From Chrysemys picta bellii (lineage: Eukaryota; Chordata; Testudines; Emydidae), in NCBI RefSeq assembly GCF_011386835.1, contig NC_088792.1:39112882-39176881 (forward strand): a DNA stretch of 64,000 nucleotides, written 5' to 3'. The notes beneath the pieces were generated by a model. The model saw only the letters and a program-made list of their open reading frames with translations. It made no database searches and had not been told where the DNA came from. Position 1 is the first letter of the stretch, and the number at the start of each line of letters is the position of its first letter. The position numbers and the translations under genes are program-made. Below, piece by piece: positions 1 through 11,045 of this stretch.

Positions 1-2182
1 ATGCCTTTGGGCTGTCCTTGCCAAAAACACAGTATCCTTTGCACAATTCTGAAAACAATCTTTGTATGGCTATCCCTGAGCTTATGCCAGCTGTCCCACT
101 TGTTTGTGTGCACCCAAGCATTGGTGTGCATGTACTCTACACATGTCCAGCCACTCCTTTGGAAAAGCAAATCTGTGCCCATCTGCTGCTTGAGGCACAC
201 ACATTGGGATTTGACCTACAAGAGTTTTTGAATATGCCTTATGCTCACAAATTTGTAAATGGGCCATTTCAGGTTCAGCCAACAGTGCACAAGACAAGTG
301 AGCTGAGTATTAACAGTCCTCTGCTTTAACAAGGTGGTGCTCCAGGTGACCAAGACTATTCCTTACTAGGTCATAATTCAGTTACTTTATCCCTGCAGTC
401 ATAGGTAAAGACCAAATCTCTTTTAGTTTTGTGTTGGAATCTGAGGAGAATATTTTAGTCAAGTGTTCCTGAAAGTGGAAAAGGAGAGACCCATGAGCAA
501 TAGGAAATTCTCACTCCTTCATACCTAAAATAATGGAATTGTCCCTTTATAATTGTTGCTCTGAAAAATGTTGGTGTCTCCTGCCAGTCAATTCTGTACT
601 ATAGAGGCATGTGCCAAGTTCTGCTAGGATGTGATTTTTATATTTGTTTATTGTTGTGTTTGCTGACTGTACATGATTGGCTGCCCATTAGTACTTCTTC
701 ACATGCTATGGTAAGATTATTCTTGTTGCTAACTATAATGTCCACTTTGCATAATACTCAAGTGGCAGAATCAGGCCCTGTGATAAACTTTGATTGGCTG
801 ACCACTTTTAGAATGTCCTTGCTGTATCTCAAGAGTTAAATAGAAAGCAATGTTACCAATCTATAAAACCATCTATCAAGATTTTTCTATAGATTCATAC
901 TGTTGGAATCATATTACAGAAAATAATGGTTTCTACACCGTGTTATTTTTGTTGCTGTTTACCTATGAAAACTCTAGGCTTAGCTTGTCTAGAACCAAAG
1001 TTGGAAACATATTTCCTCTGACCCTAGTATATGATCTATACTAAGGGTGGATGCTTTCCCAGTAGACAACTTAAATGCACGTTTCCATAACAGCACCCCA
1101 GACAGCCTTAAGCAGAATCATGTCAAAATTGTATTGTTTCTATTGGAAATGTAACTGTGTGGAGTTTCTTTTTTATGTGGTTAAAAGTAAACTCAGACAG
1201 AGGGGGAGGAAAACTGACTGGCTCTTCCTATGCCCACTGATCTGAGTTTCATTTTTTCTCCTCTCCACATAGTTAAGTATAGCCACAGCTTTCAACAAAG
1301 TCTTTTCCATCATTATTATTTATTATCAGTATTATAGTAATACCTAAAGGCTCCACCTCATATTCTCTGTCCAGGGCCTTAATCTGGCTGCAAGACTATC
1401 CTTCCTCTCCACACATTATAAAATACTTGTTATGTACTTTAGCCAATATCCAAGCCTAACAGGCTGATTCTGCTCTCCTTACATTGAGTGTAGTACCTTA
1501 CCCAGCAAGTAATCCCAACCTTCTACTTGTAAAAGGAGCATATTTGATCTGAAGATCAGTGAAAGATGAGATAGAAACTCAGTATCGCTACCAATAAATC
1601 CAATGTCAGTTTTTACAATAATCTTTTAGACTAGAATCTCTTGAATATTTAATCTACTGATGTTTTGTAGACCACCACCTCTAGAGGCTTTCTATAGTAG
1701 GAAAATTATCCAAGGATGACAGTGAGTGCAGCTGAAGTAGTGCAGAACAGTTTAATTGCACATGTAAGTCAGGATAAACCACGTCCAGCTCACTTTCAGA
1801 AACCATGATTAAAATCTGCAAGAATTAATGAAAAAATCATTTTTCCAAGCCCTGAAAAAAGTCAGTAATGGCCTTAATTTGAGAGAACTGCTGCCTGCCC
1901 CAGCAGAAAAGCAGCCATGTTCCAGGTAGCAAACACAGGCCCCATCCTCAAGTGTGATCTACAAGGGCAGGTCTTTATGCCCAAACACAGCCCCATTGCG
2001 TTCCATGGGACTCAGTGCAGGCAGAAAAGTGTACACTGTTGCCGATTTTTGCAAACTTACTGCAGTAAGACCTGGGCTGTAGGAGCTCTTCACAACTCCT
2101 GCCTTCATGATTTTTGCAGGGGACCTTTCTCCGTGCTATGCTGGGTCACCTAAGGGAACATGCACTGAATTGCAAGCCAGAA
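1..2182. other. Upstream flank of NEBL, no gene recognised
   Basis: AT-rich sequence with only short, unrelated open frames and no codon pattern, splice structure or protein motif that I recognise. One short SINE-like fragment lies near 1300-1375 and is listed separately. I read this as intergenic or distal upstream sequence of the gene whose CpG island begins near 4470. Confidence 0.5.
1300..1375 (-). repeat. MIR-like SINE 3' fragment
   Basis: The reverse complement reads as a run of the type 'ggagcctttaggtatta' followed by ATAATA-rich sequence. This is the usual 3' tail of the MIR/CORE-SINE-like repeats seen elsewhere in the window (for example near 10700 and 56160). Boundaries are approximate. 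Confidence 0.4.
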
Positions 2183-2390
2183 GACATAAAAACATAAGAA
2201 TGGCCCTTAGATCCATCTGACCCAGTATCCTGTCTTCTGACAGTAGCCAGTGCTAGGTGCGCCAGAGGAAATGAACAGAACAGGTAATCATCAAGTGATC
2301 CACCCCCCGTCGCTCATTCCCAGCTTCTGGCAAACAGAGGCTAGGGACACCATTCCTGCCCATCCTGGCTAAGAGCCCTAGCTGTTCCAC
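2183..2390 (-). mobile_element. CR1 LINE 3' end fragment
   Basis: The block opens with 'aacataagaatggccc' and continues with phrases such as 'gacagtagccagtgctagg' and 'cccagcttctggcaaacag'. I recognise these as the 3' untranslated end of a sauropsid CR1 read on the opposite strand. It is about 200 bp, 5' truncated and diverged, with no coding potential left. The family call is from memory of the consensus. Confidence 0.6.
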
Positions 2391-3335
2391 TGACTGCTGT
2401 TAATGTATCTGTTCAGGCCTCATGCCTCTACCTTAGGAGAGGTAATTATAATTTACCCATTTTTATAGATGAGAATTTGTAAAACATTTCAATTAAAAGA
2501 AATTTTGATTCTTGAACTTTTGGGATTGGCAGTATCATTACCTACAGATCAGATTTCAGGACTGGTGCACTAGTTGGGCTACAGTTTACCATCTTCTATT
2601 GCACCAAGAAAGTTAGAAGAGATGGTATTCATCTACACAATTTTCTACAACTCTTTTTTTCTCTGCAGAAACACCATCTGCACATTTCTTACTTTACTGG
2701 GTTTAAAATATTTACAGCTAGAGGAGATAGAAACCCAATATCATTACCACTTGTGGCTTATGATATTGGTGACCTCATAATTGGTAAGTATCTATTGTAT
2801 GCTGTTCTAAACTGAATTTTACTTAATTTGTTTGGCAGTACATCCCATGATTGAAAACAACTGATGAGGGTGAATGTAATTTTTTGTATTAAAGATCCCA
2901 TGTCGTCTTTTATAAGAGTTGGGCTGTTAAACCAGGAGTTATAGCCAAGTTCTAGTTTAGCTGATTTCATTCTGACTACCTAATAAAATTCCACCTTAGA
3001 TGTACTTCATCTTCACTTCTTGTCACAAAGTGGTGGAGTGTTGCTGTGTACTGTTGAAGAGTTGTAGTACTTCACCCCAGAAATGGTTGTATGTCATTGG
3101 ATAAAGTGCTCCCGTTGGGATGGTTTGCATACCAATTTGTTAAAGAGGACTGTGTTCAAGGCAAAAATGCAAGACTTTTGCCATAACATTCCCCAAACAC
3201 TAATAATGTCTGTATTAAAATAAATTACTAAAGCCTACTCTCAGAGAGTTTGATTCTGCTAGTCACACTCAGGCTGAGTAGTACTTACATATGTGAGTAC
3301 TTGATGGGACTAACGGTCTGCATAAGTACAACTCA
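2391..3335. other. No recognisable feature
   Basis: AT-rich sequence between a CR1 fragment and a palindromic MITE. I see no ORF with protein-like composition, no RNA gene and no clear repeat. Confidence 0.4.
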
Positions 3336-3629
3336 GCCTGGTCTTCACTACGGGGGGGGGTGGGTCGATTTAAGATACGCAAATTCAGCTACGCGAATAG
3401 CGTAGCTGAATTCGACGTATCGGAGCCGACTTACCCCGCTGTGAGGACGGCAGCAAAATCGACCTCCGCGGCTCCCCGTCCACAGCGCTTACTCCCACCT
3501 CCGCTGGTGGAGTAAGAGCGTCGATTCGGGGATCGATTGTCGTGTCCCGACGAGACGCGATAATTCGATCCCCGAGAGATCGATTTCTACCTGCCGATTC
3601 AGGCGGGTAGTGTATGAGAAAGGCCCAGC
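3336..3629. mobile_element. GC-rich palindromic MITE
   Basis: A CpG-rich island of about 290 bp inside AT-rich DNA. The left end (cctggtcttcactacggggg) and the reverse complement of the right end (ctgggcctttctcatacactacccg) are related imperfect inverted termini. The interior is a chain of hairpins: 3375-3394 pairs with 3400-3420, 3486-3499 with 3506-3520, 3521-3545 with 3556-3583, and a short CTACC/GGTAG stem lies near 3587-3610. It has no coding capacity. It looks like a non-autonomous DNA transposon; the superfamily is not assigned. Confidence 0.7.
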
Positions 3630-3734
3630 AAAGTCAGGCCAGAAAGGGTGGGAGGTATAAGATAGTGAAGATAAATTCCTGGCTCGAGGGAAGAGGAAAC
3701 CCAAGTCTATGTGTTGATTCTGATACAGCTTGAC

Positions 3735-4130
3735 ATACTTTTGTCAGGTGTAAAGTTGGTTGGAAAAACTTTGACAGAACCATTTTCTGTCAGAAAATGC
3801 AGTTCTATCAAAATGCTTCACAAAATTATGTCAATTTTGCCAAAATTTCATTTTGGAGAAAAACCAAAAGTTCTGACAGTGCCAGAATGTCCCATTTCCA
3901 CATTTTTGGGAAGGAAACATTTAATTTTTTTAATTTTGAAATGACTTTGTTTCCCTTTTTTGTACTGTATTTAAATTATAATATAAAATAAAGTTGCAAT
4001 CACACCAGTGTGAGTGAACTGATTCAAAATGATTCCATCCTCCCCAAAATTTTCCTTTGAGGAGAATTTTCAAATGTTTGAGTTTTGTTCCAATTCAAAA
4101 TAAAGCCATATTTTCCAATTTCAAAATCCT
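3735..4130. repeat. AT-rich interspersed repeat, possible
   Basis: A low-complexity block rich in 'aaaattttg', 'ttgaaaatg' and 'catttt' phrases. In style it resembles the better matched pair at 26130-26415 and 58600-59035. I could not align it base by base, so membership of that family is tentative. Confidence 0.3.
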
Positions 4131-4801
4131 TTGCCAAAGGGAATTTCTGTCCTCTGCCCAACCCCAGGCAGGTGGTTAGATACACTGGAGATGGTCACAG
4201 TATAATGAGTGCCCGGATCCTGCAGCTTCACCCACATAGACTCAAGGCACCATTGGCCAGGCTCTGACTTCAGGCTCTGGGTCTTAGTTTGTAAAATGCC
4301 CTGAGATGTCCCATAAATGGGGTTATGGAAATACAAAGTATGTCTGGGGTGCCAATTCTGGTTGGACGGATTCCTGAAGGTTTCCTCGGATGACATATTT
4401 AAATCCTGGAGACTCCAGGACAATCCTGGAGGATTGGCAACCCTGGGTATTACTATGAAATGCCAACAAGCAGCCGCGCGTTCAGCCTTTCCCCTGGGCG
4501 GAGGCAGGTGTGTTTGAGGCGCGTGCGAGGGCCACAGGCCCAGCTATCATTTCCCAGCCGGGGTTGAGGCTCTTTGACCATTGTGCTGGCAGCGGAGTGT
4601 CCCTGTCACCCGCTGTCTCTCCGGCCGCCCAGCAGGTTGCCTCAGGCAGGCAGCGCCCCGCTGCGGAGATGCGGCGGCCGCTGCCCACGCCGCGCGGGGG
4701 CGCCCCGGCTGAGCTCCGCCGCCTAGGCTGGCTCGCTGCGGCGCGTCGGTGGGTTTGGCTTGTTCCTGCGCGGCGAAGGGCGCCGGGAGCGGTGAGCAGC
4801 G

Positions 4802-4808
4802 TGAGTCA
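4802..4808 (+). promoter_or_regulatory. AP-1-type site TGAGTCA
   Basis: An exact TGAGTCA lies inside the CpG island about 320 bp upstream of the NEBL start codon. It matches the AP-1 consensus. A 7-mer occurs often by chance, so function is only suggested by its position. Confidence 0.3.
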
Positions 4809-5125
4809 CCCAGCCCGTCGGCGCGGGGAGCCCAGAGCGCAGGCACCGAGCGGAGGAGGAGGGTGGAGGGAGGCAGGCAGGCAGGCAGGCGGGGGACACG
4901 GGCTCCCCTCCCTCCCACTCGCACATGCTGCCGCGTTGCAGTCAGCTGGAGCAGCGCCTCCGCCGATGACCTTCTCGCCCGCCCGCCGCCCCTGAGCTGA
5001 GGACGCCCGGCTCGGCTGCCCTCTCGCCCGCGCGGGGCGGGGATGCCACAGCGGCTCCCGAGAGCTGCTTCCACCGCCGGGGCCAGTTGCAGAGCCGCCG
5101 CCGCCGCTCGCGAGGAGCCTGAAAA

Positions 5126-5194
5126 ATGAACCCTCAGTGCGCCCGCTGTGGCAAAGTCGTCTATCCCACGGAAAAAGTCAACTGCCTGGATAAG
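5126..5194 (+). CDS. NEBL: NEBL (LIM-nebulette/LASP2 isoform), coding exon 1
   Basis: The frame starts at the ATG at 5126 and encodes 23 residues beginning [17 protein letters not shown], the N-terminus of the LIM domain of LIM-nebulette (LASP2). The related LASP1 begins MNPNCARCGKI, so Gln4 and Val11 favour NEBL over LASP1. Zinc ligands Cys5 and Cys8 are present. The reading frame ends at AAG|GTGCTG, a phase-0 splice donor that is weaker than GTAAGT. The protein is an actin-binding LIM/nebulin-repeat/SH3 protein of focal adhesions and Z-discs. The nebulin repeats and SH3 domain are encoded by exons beyond this window. The start is supported by the family N-terminus and by the purine-rich context GAAAAATGA. 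Confidence 0.95.
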
Positions 5195-6601
5195 GTGCTG
5201 GGCGCCCCGCCGAGGGGACGGGGCACTGGGGAGGACAGGCGTGTGGGGGATGGAGACAAGGGAGGAGGTGATAGATGGGTGAGCGTGGGGCTGAGGATGG
5301 TGACTATGAGGGTGTCATTGGGATGTGCTCCCTTCCTCCCTCCCCAAGTATCACCATTTTGCCTGCTGGACTAAGTACGTCGTCTGAAATGAGTGAAAAA
5401 CAGTAAACCGCCTCCTAAAGCAGGCGTCCATGCTGGGGGGAGCTGTTTGGAAGGGTTAATGTTTAGTCACTAGGGGGAGGAGGGCAGTCGCCTTGGAGAA
5501 GCGGTGCAAGAGTATCTCTTTCGTCCTGGGAGCTCGGCTGTTGCTGCAGGGATCTAACTGATGTGGCTTAAAAAACAAAACAAACAAACAAAAAACAGGG
5601 AGAGCGTAACATATCTGCAGGTTGCAAAAAAAGTACCGCACCTCTGCCTGTCACTGCGCTGGAATCTGCTCCTCTTCTAATCGCAAGGAAATAGGCAGAT
5701 AGTAATTAGCATGTCATAGCACTGCCGCTGCTGACGCATTGCTATGAATACATGCTAGGGAGCCCAGAATTGAGATCGAGATTCAAATGCCCATTCACCA
5801 GTCAAGCACAACAGGGTTTTATGACTGTTTCAGACAACAGCCCTTAATCTAATGCCTATAACAGGACAATGTTTTAGAGAATAGATAATAGAGTCCTTTT
5901 TTTCTCTCTTTCCCTAAAGGAAGTTATATTCAAAGGTGAAACCCCTATGAGCTATAGCAGATTTCTTCCCAGGTTGACGCAGCTTTGAGATGCTTCAACA
6001 GCATATCATGCAACTATTCTGCTGTGGCTGATCATTAAACCACACCAGGGCAAGAGAGATGACCTTTCCCTTGATATTATTCCTGTTTAATATTAGTTAT
6101 CATGAAGCATGATCATTTCATAACTGTACAAGCATCAAGACTGTGATGGGTGCTCCAGATTGACACCCCCACACACCCTGGAAAGGAAGTAGTGGCTGTT
6201 AGATGAAAATACTATACTGTGTATTAAATGTAGTTTATATTTAGTATACCAACAACCATATTAATTAGTGGTTTTATCCATGTAGTATTTTTAGAAAACA
6301 TTTTTATTGATGTTGTATTAATCAAAATGTGAAAAATGCTGCTTCAGGTGACCTTTAAATAATTACACTAAGGTTAAGCTGCTGTGATCTTGGCATTCAC
6401 TTTACTAGAGGTTTTATGGGATTTGGAGTTGTTTCAGAAGTGCTTACAGTTGCATAAATCTTTAAATTACAGAAATACTTATTAAACATCCTAGTGGTAA
6501 AAATCCTCTCCTAATTTGCAAAAATATTGACTTAAATTGTATTTAAATACTTAATGTAACTTCAAACATTTTAATTAACTATAATTTAAATTTATTTGCA
6601 G
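5195..6601 (+). other. NEBL: NEBL intron 1
   Basis: A 1,407-bp phase-0 intron that starts GTGCTG and ends TTTATTTGCAG. The first part is still inside the CpG island; the rest is AT-rich and unique-looking. An A/C-rich run (aaaacaaacaaacaaaa) lies near 5570-5597. I see no other gene in it. Confidence 0.85.
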
Positions 6602-6696
6602 TACTGGCATAAAGGATGTTTCCATTGTGAGGTCTGCAAAATGGCTTTAAACATGAACAACTACAAAGGATATGAAAAGAAACCATATTGCAATGC
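6602..6696 (+). CDS. NEBL: NEBL (LIM-nebulette/LASP2 isoform), coding exon 2
   Basis: This 95-bp exon follows a good acceptor (TTTGCAG) and ends with the strong donor GC|GTAAGT. It encodes residues 24-54 plus two bases of codon 55 and starts [13 protein letters not shown]. It supplies LIM zinc ligands His26, Cys29, Cys32, Cys35 and Cys53; the last ligand (His56) should be in exon 3. It joins exon 1 in phase 0 and leaves in phase 2. Glu33-Val34 and Ala38 match LIM-nebulette rather than LASP1 (ETCKMTL). The exon is uninterrupted and shows no sign of being a processed copy, so the gene is intact here. Confidence 0.95.
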
Positions 6697-9600
6697 GTAA
6701 GTATTATAAATGTCAAGTCTTGCAAAAATGCATTTGAGAAAATAGCTGGTTGGGGAGATTATCAGAGCACAAACATGAATTGTATTGCTTTAAAAAGTTG
6801 GTTAATTGTATTACATAGGTGTGGCAGTGCAGTCCTAAGCATCAATGTATCTTTTGCTTTAATAAAGATCACCATGTCTATTTACTGTTTTAATGTTTAA
6901 TGTTTAATGCTGTTGTATCAAATTTCTGCATAAAACCCCCATTTTGCAATGAGTGTGGTTAGACCCCAGTGCTGAGCCCCATTAATTTCACTGGGAATCT
7001 GCAAGGATAGAGAGATTCCCTCACACGGAGCTCAATGCATGTTTAGGTCTATAATCAGTATTTTAGATACAAAAATTTTCACTTCTGGTAAGAATTTTAC
7101 TGGGGAACTGTACAATTTATTTTTTTGTAAAAATCCTTATTTCTGTTGTTCAAACAACACCTTGGTTTACTAAAGTTGGATACTTTTAAAATTCATTTTA
7201 CTTTTCGCTGTTCTTGCCATCTACTTACCTCCTGCATTTATCTCAGCTTTGATATTCAAAAAAGCTTAGTCAGTTTCACTTTTGTCTGTAGTCTGATTCT
7301 GGTCAATCTCATCTTCTTGTTCTAATGAACTAGCACAGTGCTTCTGTGTTTGGGTTACAAATACTATAGGGGAAGATTTTGGTATATAAAAAATGTTCCT
7401 GTTGTTGTTTGTACCGTGCCCTAACATTTGCTAGGTGCATTCGAGTATATATTTTTTAAGCTTTAGAAACATTTGTTCTTTGCTTTTTTAAAAGGGTATT
7501 TTTTTTTTATAAAACATGGACCAAATTTGACCTTAATGTCCCTTTAAAGTATATGCTCATATTGTGATAATTTCCATGCCAATCCATGCCAAAAGTATTA
7601 ATACATGAAATATTTGTCAAAAAAGTATTATCCTAAACGCCTTATTTCATCAGTGTAACATTTCACTATGGACCCATACAGAACAGTCCAATAATTTGTA
7701 ACTAGCTTATGCTTATCCTCTTCCATGATAAAATCATTTACAAATAAATGTAAAAATCCCTGTGTACTGTAAAAATATGAACATTTTCAGTAAATGTTGT
7801 TACTCTGCTGCCAAACCTTGAAGATTTTCCTTTGAAGGTGTGTAATCACATTTTAGGAATTTATTTTCCTATCCCTAAGTTTCTAGTTCTTCCTGCAGGA
7901 TTGTACCTTGCACTGTGAACCCAGGCCTCTTACATTACACATGTACAGGCTTCATCAGTAGTTGCAGGATAAAAACAGGGTTACAGGAAGTGGTGTTGAT
8001 GATTCCGTAGATGGCACACTTCCCTTTGAGTCAGTCAATGGCCCAGCATGGTTCTGGATGGTCCTCTGCTGTTGGAAGTGTTGTCTTTTGGATGAAGTCT
8101 GAAATAGAGCCCATATAACTTGTGGTCATTACAGATCCCATGATACTTTGGTACTTCTTGCAAGAGCACATTTTTGTATATCCCTTGTCATGGCTACATT
8201 TCAACTCTGGTATTCTGCTCACTTAAAACTTTCTAAGTAGTTTCAATTGGTTATTTATATTTAATAACCCACTCTCCAACAGAAGATTCCTCCGTGCTGT
8301 GAGTGCATGGTAGGTGCAGTATTTCTATGCCAAAGGTTCCTACGTTTCAGTTGGGGAAGTGATGTTCTTCTGTTCAGTCTAATGTGTGCTGAGATCTTTC
8401 AGAGTGGGGGTGAGGAGAAAAAGTGCTATTAACATGTAAGGTACTAGTCTTCCTGTTAGCTGATTTAATGAACTTAGTGTGTAATAATGATCCTTAAAAA
8501 GGAATGTATTGCCCTTTTAAAAAAACAGAATTATGTAATAATCACTGTTCAGATTAGTCAGGAGGACCTAATATGTATAATATGGGAGATCATAATTCAG
8601 AAAATGAGAGCTGAATTAGTAAAAATCATGTAAGAACATCATAAAGGTGAGTACCCCTGAGATTGTAAAGTTTTCTAAACTTTGTTCGTAAATTTTATCA
8701 AAATTGTACTGGGTTTGTGAATATTACTTTGAGCATTTGCGTAAAGTATTGATTTGCATATGTCTTATTGTTGAACCACATAAAGCAGAGTAATATTTTT
8801 AATAGGAGTAACAAATGTTGGTCTGAACAAATGTTGAATACTTTTCAGGGAAATATGAGACACTAGTTTGATGTAATGCAAAATGATATTTTGAAAATGT
8901 AGTTTGTTTATTTGAATTATTATCTTTTGACTTATGAATCTTGCATCTGATTGATCACATAGTTAAAGTTACTTAGTTAAGTAACAGTAATATAAATATT
9001 TTAAATGAGATTTACCTTCTTTAGTGTTCATCAGTAGGAGACCGCTGAAACCCCTGTTGGTTGCTTGATCATAAAATCTGCAAAAGAAAAACAGAATGTA
9101 AATTTACTTATATAGGCTACTGGAAGTGCTTGACAAAAGCAGTTATTATTAGACAAGTAACTGAGGCCATCCATCAGTAAGAGTATAATTTATAGAAAAA
9201 AGTACAGAATTATGTACAAATCATTTTAATGGAAGAACAACACTAAAACCATTTAATAGGCGTGAAAGCCATAGTTAACTTTTCATTTAGATAAGTCAAA
9301 AGGCATTATAACCTCAGTAATTTCAGTGCCTCTTTATTAGTTCCTGAGTTAATGTATTTGCTACATTGTATTTTGAACTTTATTTTCCATTCCATTGTGC
9401 AGATACTGTATTTGCCTTTCTTCTTACTCATTTCACTGGTGTACTTACAAGAAATGGAACTGTTGAAACCAACTTCATTTTCCAGTAGAAATAACAGTAA
9501 TAGATATTTATCTGTGAATGTGCTGACTTCAAACTATGCTTTGTTTTGGTAGGGCAGAGGGAACAGAATGGGTGGAATTAATAGACCAGGGAGGACTAGA

Positions 9601-9980
9601 TTATATGAAATAGTTTAATTCAGTACACTTTGGAGTAAAACACAATTAAGTACACATACAAAGTTCACATTTTTTATAGACAAGAAAGAAATCTGTTTTA
9701 ATGGTCTGTCTAATTTCTAGCTGATGGATTTTATGCAATTCTTGTGATCAGGACATGTTGATAGAAAGGATAATCTCTGCTTGTTCTAGTACAGCAGAAA
9801 TGTCAAGGCTATGTACCTCTTGCAGTATGTACCTGAAATTCCTTTTATATGTTATTTACTGAAGGAGCAACTCTATTGCAAAAATTCCTCAACAGCTGTG
9901 AGGAGAACTTTGCCTGCACCATGCTTAGATGTGCTATTAATATGAAAAGAAGAACTGTGTTGTGGGTAAGGAGCTGGACG
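6697..9980. other. Intronic stretch, nothing recognised
   Basis: AT-rich unique-looking intron sequence. A short phrase near 6970-7000 (ccattaatttcactgggaa) resembles fragments of old vertebrate repeats, but I cannot delimit an element. No ORF, RNA gene or conserved motif stands out. Confidence 0.4.
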
Positions 9981-9984
9981 GGAT

Positions 9985-10125
9985 TTGAAATTTGGGTTCA
10001 ATTATCTTTTCTGCCACAGATTTCCTATGTGATCATGGGCAAGTCATGTAAGCTCTTTACTTTAGTTCACCCATCAGTAAAATGGGGATGCTACCACTTC
10101 TTTTCTTCCACCTTTTGTCTGTCTT
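9985..10125 (+). repeat. MIR-like SINE fragment
   Basis: Contains the recognisable core order of MIR: a 'ttctgccacaga...' stretch, then 'gtgatcatgggcaagtca', then 'cagtaaaatgggg'. The 5' tRNA-like head is poorly preserved. It is an old, diverged copy lying directly left of a MITE. Confidence 0.65.
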
Positions 10126-10134
10126 ATTTATTTA

Positions 10135-10407
10135 GGCTCTGTCTATATGTACAGTGCTGCAGAGCACAGCTGTACTGATATAGTTGCAACGCTGCAGTGT
10201 GTCTGGTGAAGACTTTCTATGCCAATGGGAGAGCTCTCTTCCATCAGCATAAAAAACCACCTCTGTGAGCAGCGTAAGCTATGTTGGCGAGAGAAGCTAT
10301 GCACGTGACCACTTATGTTGGTGTAACTTGTGTCACTTGGGGGTGGAATATTCATTCCCCTGAGCAATATAAGTTTTGCTGACATAGGCTGTACTGTAGA
10401 CAGAGCC
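10135..10407. mobile_element. MITE with 11-bp TIR and TTA duplication
   Basis: Termini are GGCTCTGTCTA on the left and its exact complement TAGACAGAGCC on the right. TTA flanks both ends (10132-10134 and 10408-10410). A 3-bp TWA duplication fits PIF/Harbinger-type insertion. It contains 'cccctgagcaatata', a phrase shared with the neighbouring element at 10438-10698. It is 273 bp with no coding capacity. Confidence 0.75.
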
Positions 10408-10437
10408 TTAGTTTGTAAGCTCTTTGTTCCTTACTGT

Positions 10438-10698
10438 GGACATGTCTACACAATGGGTGTTTCAGTGGCACACAGTTTTTATAGCTATGCTGCTGTAGTG
10501 CCAAAGTGTAGACACTTCCCATTGATGGAAGGGTTTTTTCCTTGGTAGTAAGTGACCCACAGTGTAAGTGACCCACCTTTTTGAACGGTGATAGTTAGGT
10601 CAATGGAGGTCAGCTCACTATGATTCTCGGATGTGAATTTTTCAGACCCCTGAGCAATATAGCTAAGTTGATCTAAATTTTTAAGGCTAGACCAAGGC
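10438..10698. mobile_element. Related GTCTACAC-type MITE
   Basis: Starts with 'ggacatgtctacac' and ends near 'aaggctagaccaaggc', a decayed inverted terminus. Internal 'cccctgagcaatatagctaagttgatcta' phrasing links it to the element 30 bp to the left. A short tandem duplication of 'gtaagtgacccac' is present near 10547-10577. Ends are approximate. Confidence 0.55.
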
Positions 10699-10699
10699 T

Positions 10700-10775
10700 G
10701 TTTGTTTGTACAGTGCTTGGAACAGTGGTGCTTTGATCCCCGTTGGGGCCTCTAGGTGCTACCATAATACATATA
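10700..10775 (+). repeat. MIR-like SINE 3' fragment
   Basis: Contains 'gtacagtgcttggaacag', then 'ttggggcctctaggtgcta', then an ATAATA-rich tail. This is the typical 3' end of the tetrapod MIR/CORE-SINE-type repeats also seen near 35560, 46345, 49115 and 56160. Confidence 0.55.
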
Positions 10776-10884
10776 ATAATAGAATAGTATTTAAGTTTTC
10801 AGTTCACCTAATTCACATTCCTCTACAAACTCTCATACATATAAGACTTTTTTTTTTCCTGTCTAATACATGGGGCACATGATT

Positions 10885-11045
10885 GTCAGATCTGGGTTAT
10901 AATTTTGTTCTGCCTTTGGTGCGCTGCGTGACTTCAGGCAAGTCACTCAACAGCTCTGTGCCTATTCGGTGAAATGTGGCTAATGACACTTTTCTCTGTG
11001 GAGTGTTTTAAGATCTATAAATGAAAAGTATTATAAAATTGCTTA
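10885..11045 (+). repeat. MIR-like SINE fragment
   Basis: A diverged MIR core: 'gcgtgacttcaggcaagtca', then 'gctctgtgcct', a damaged 'aaaatgggg' box, then 'agatctataaatgaaaagt'. Two MIR-like pieces and two MITEs lie within about 1 kb here. Confidence 0.55.

Larger units (their letters stand above)
4470..5320 (+). promoter_or_regulatory. NEBL: CpG island promoter and 5'UTR of LIM-NEBL
   Basis: Base composition changes sharply from AT-rich to very GC- and CpG-rich, with many GGGCGG/CCGCCC-type boxes and a short GGCA tandem repeat at about 4871-4893. It changes back inside intron 1. The island covers the first coding exon and its upstream leader, as expected for a TATA-less CpG-island promoter. 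I see no convincing TATA box. The transcription start cannot be fixed from sequence alone. Long open frames on both strands here are a composition effect of GC-rich DNA, not genes. Confidence 0.8.

Noticed and set aside
4510..5074. Open frames of 161 aa (+) and 175 aa (-) in the CpG island
   Set aside because: They overlap on opposite strands, are Arg/Pro/Ala-rich as random GC DNA would be, and show no family motif. The real coding exon is 5126-5194.
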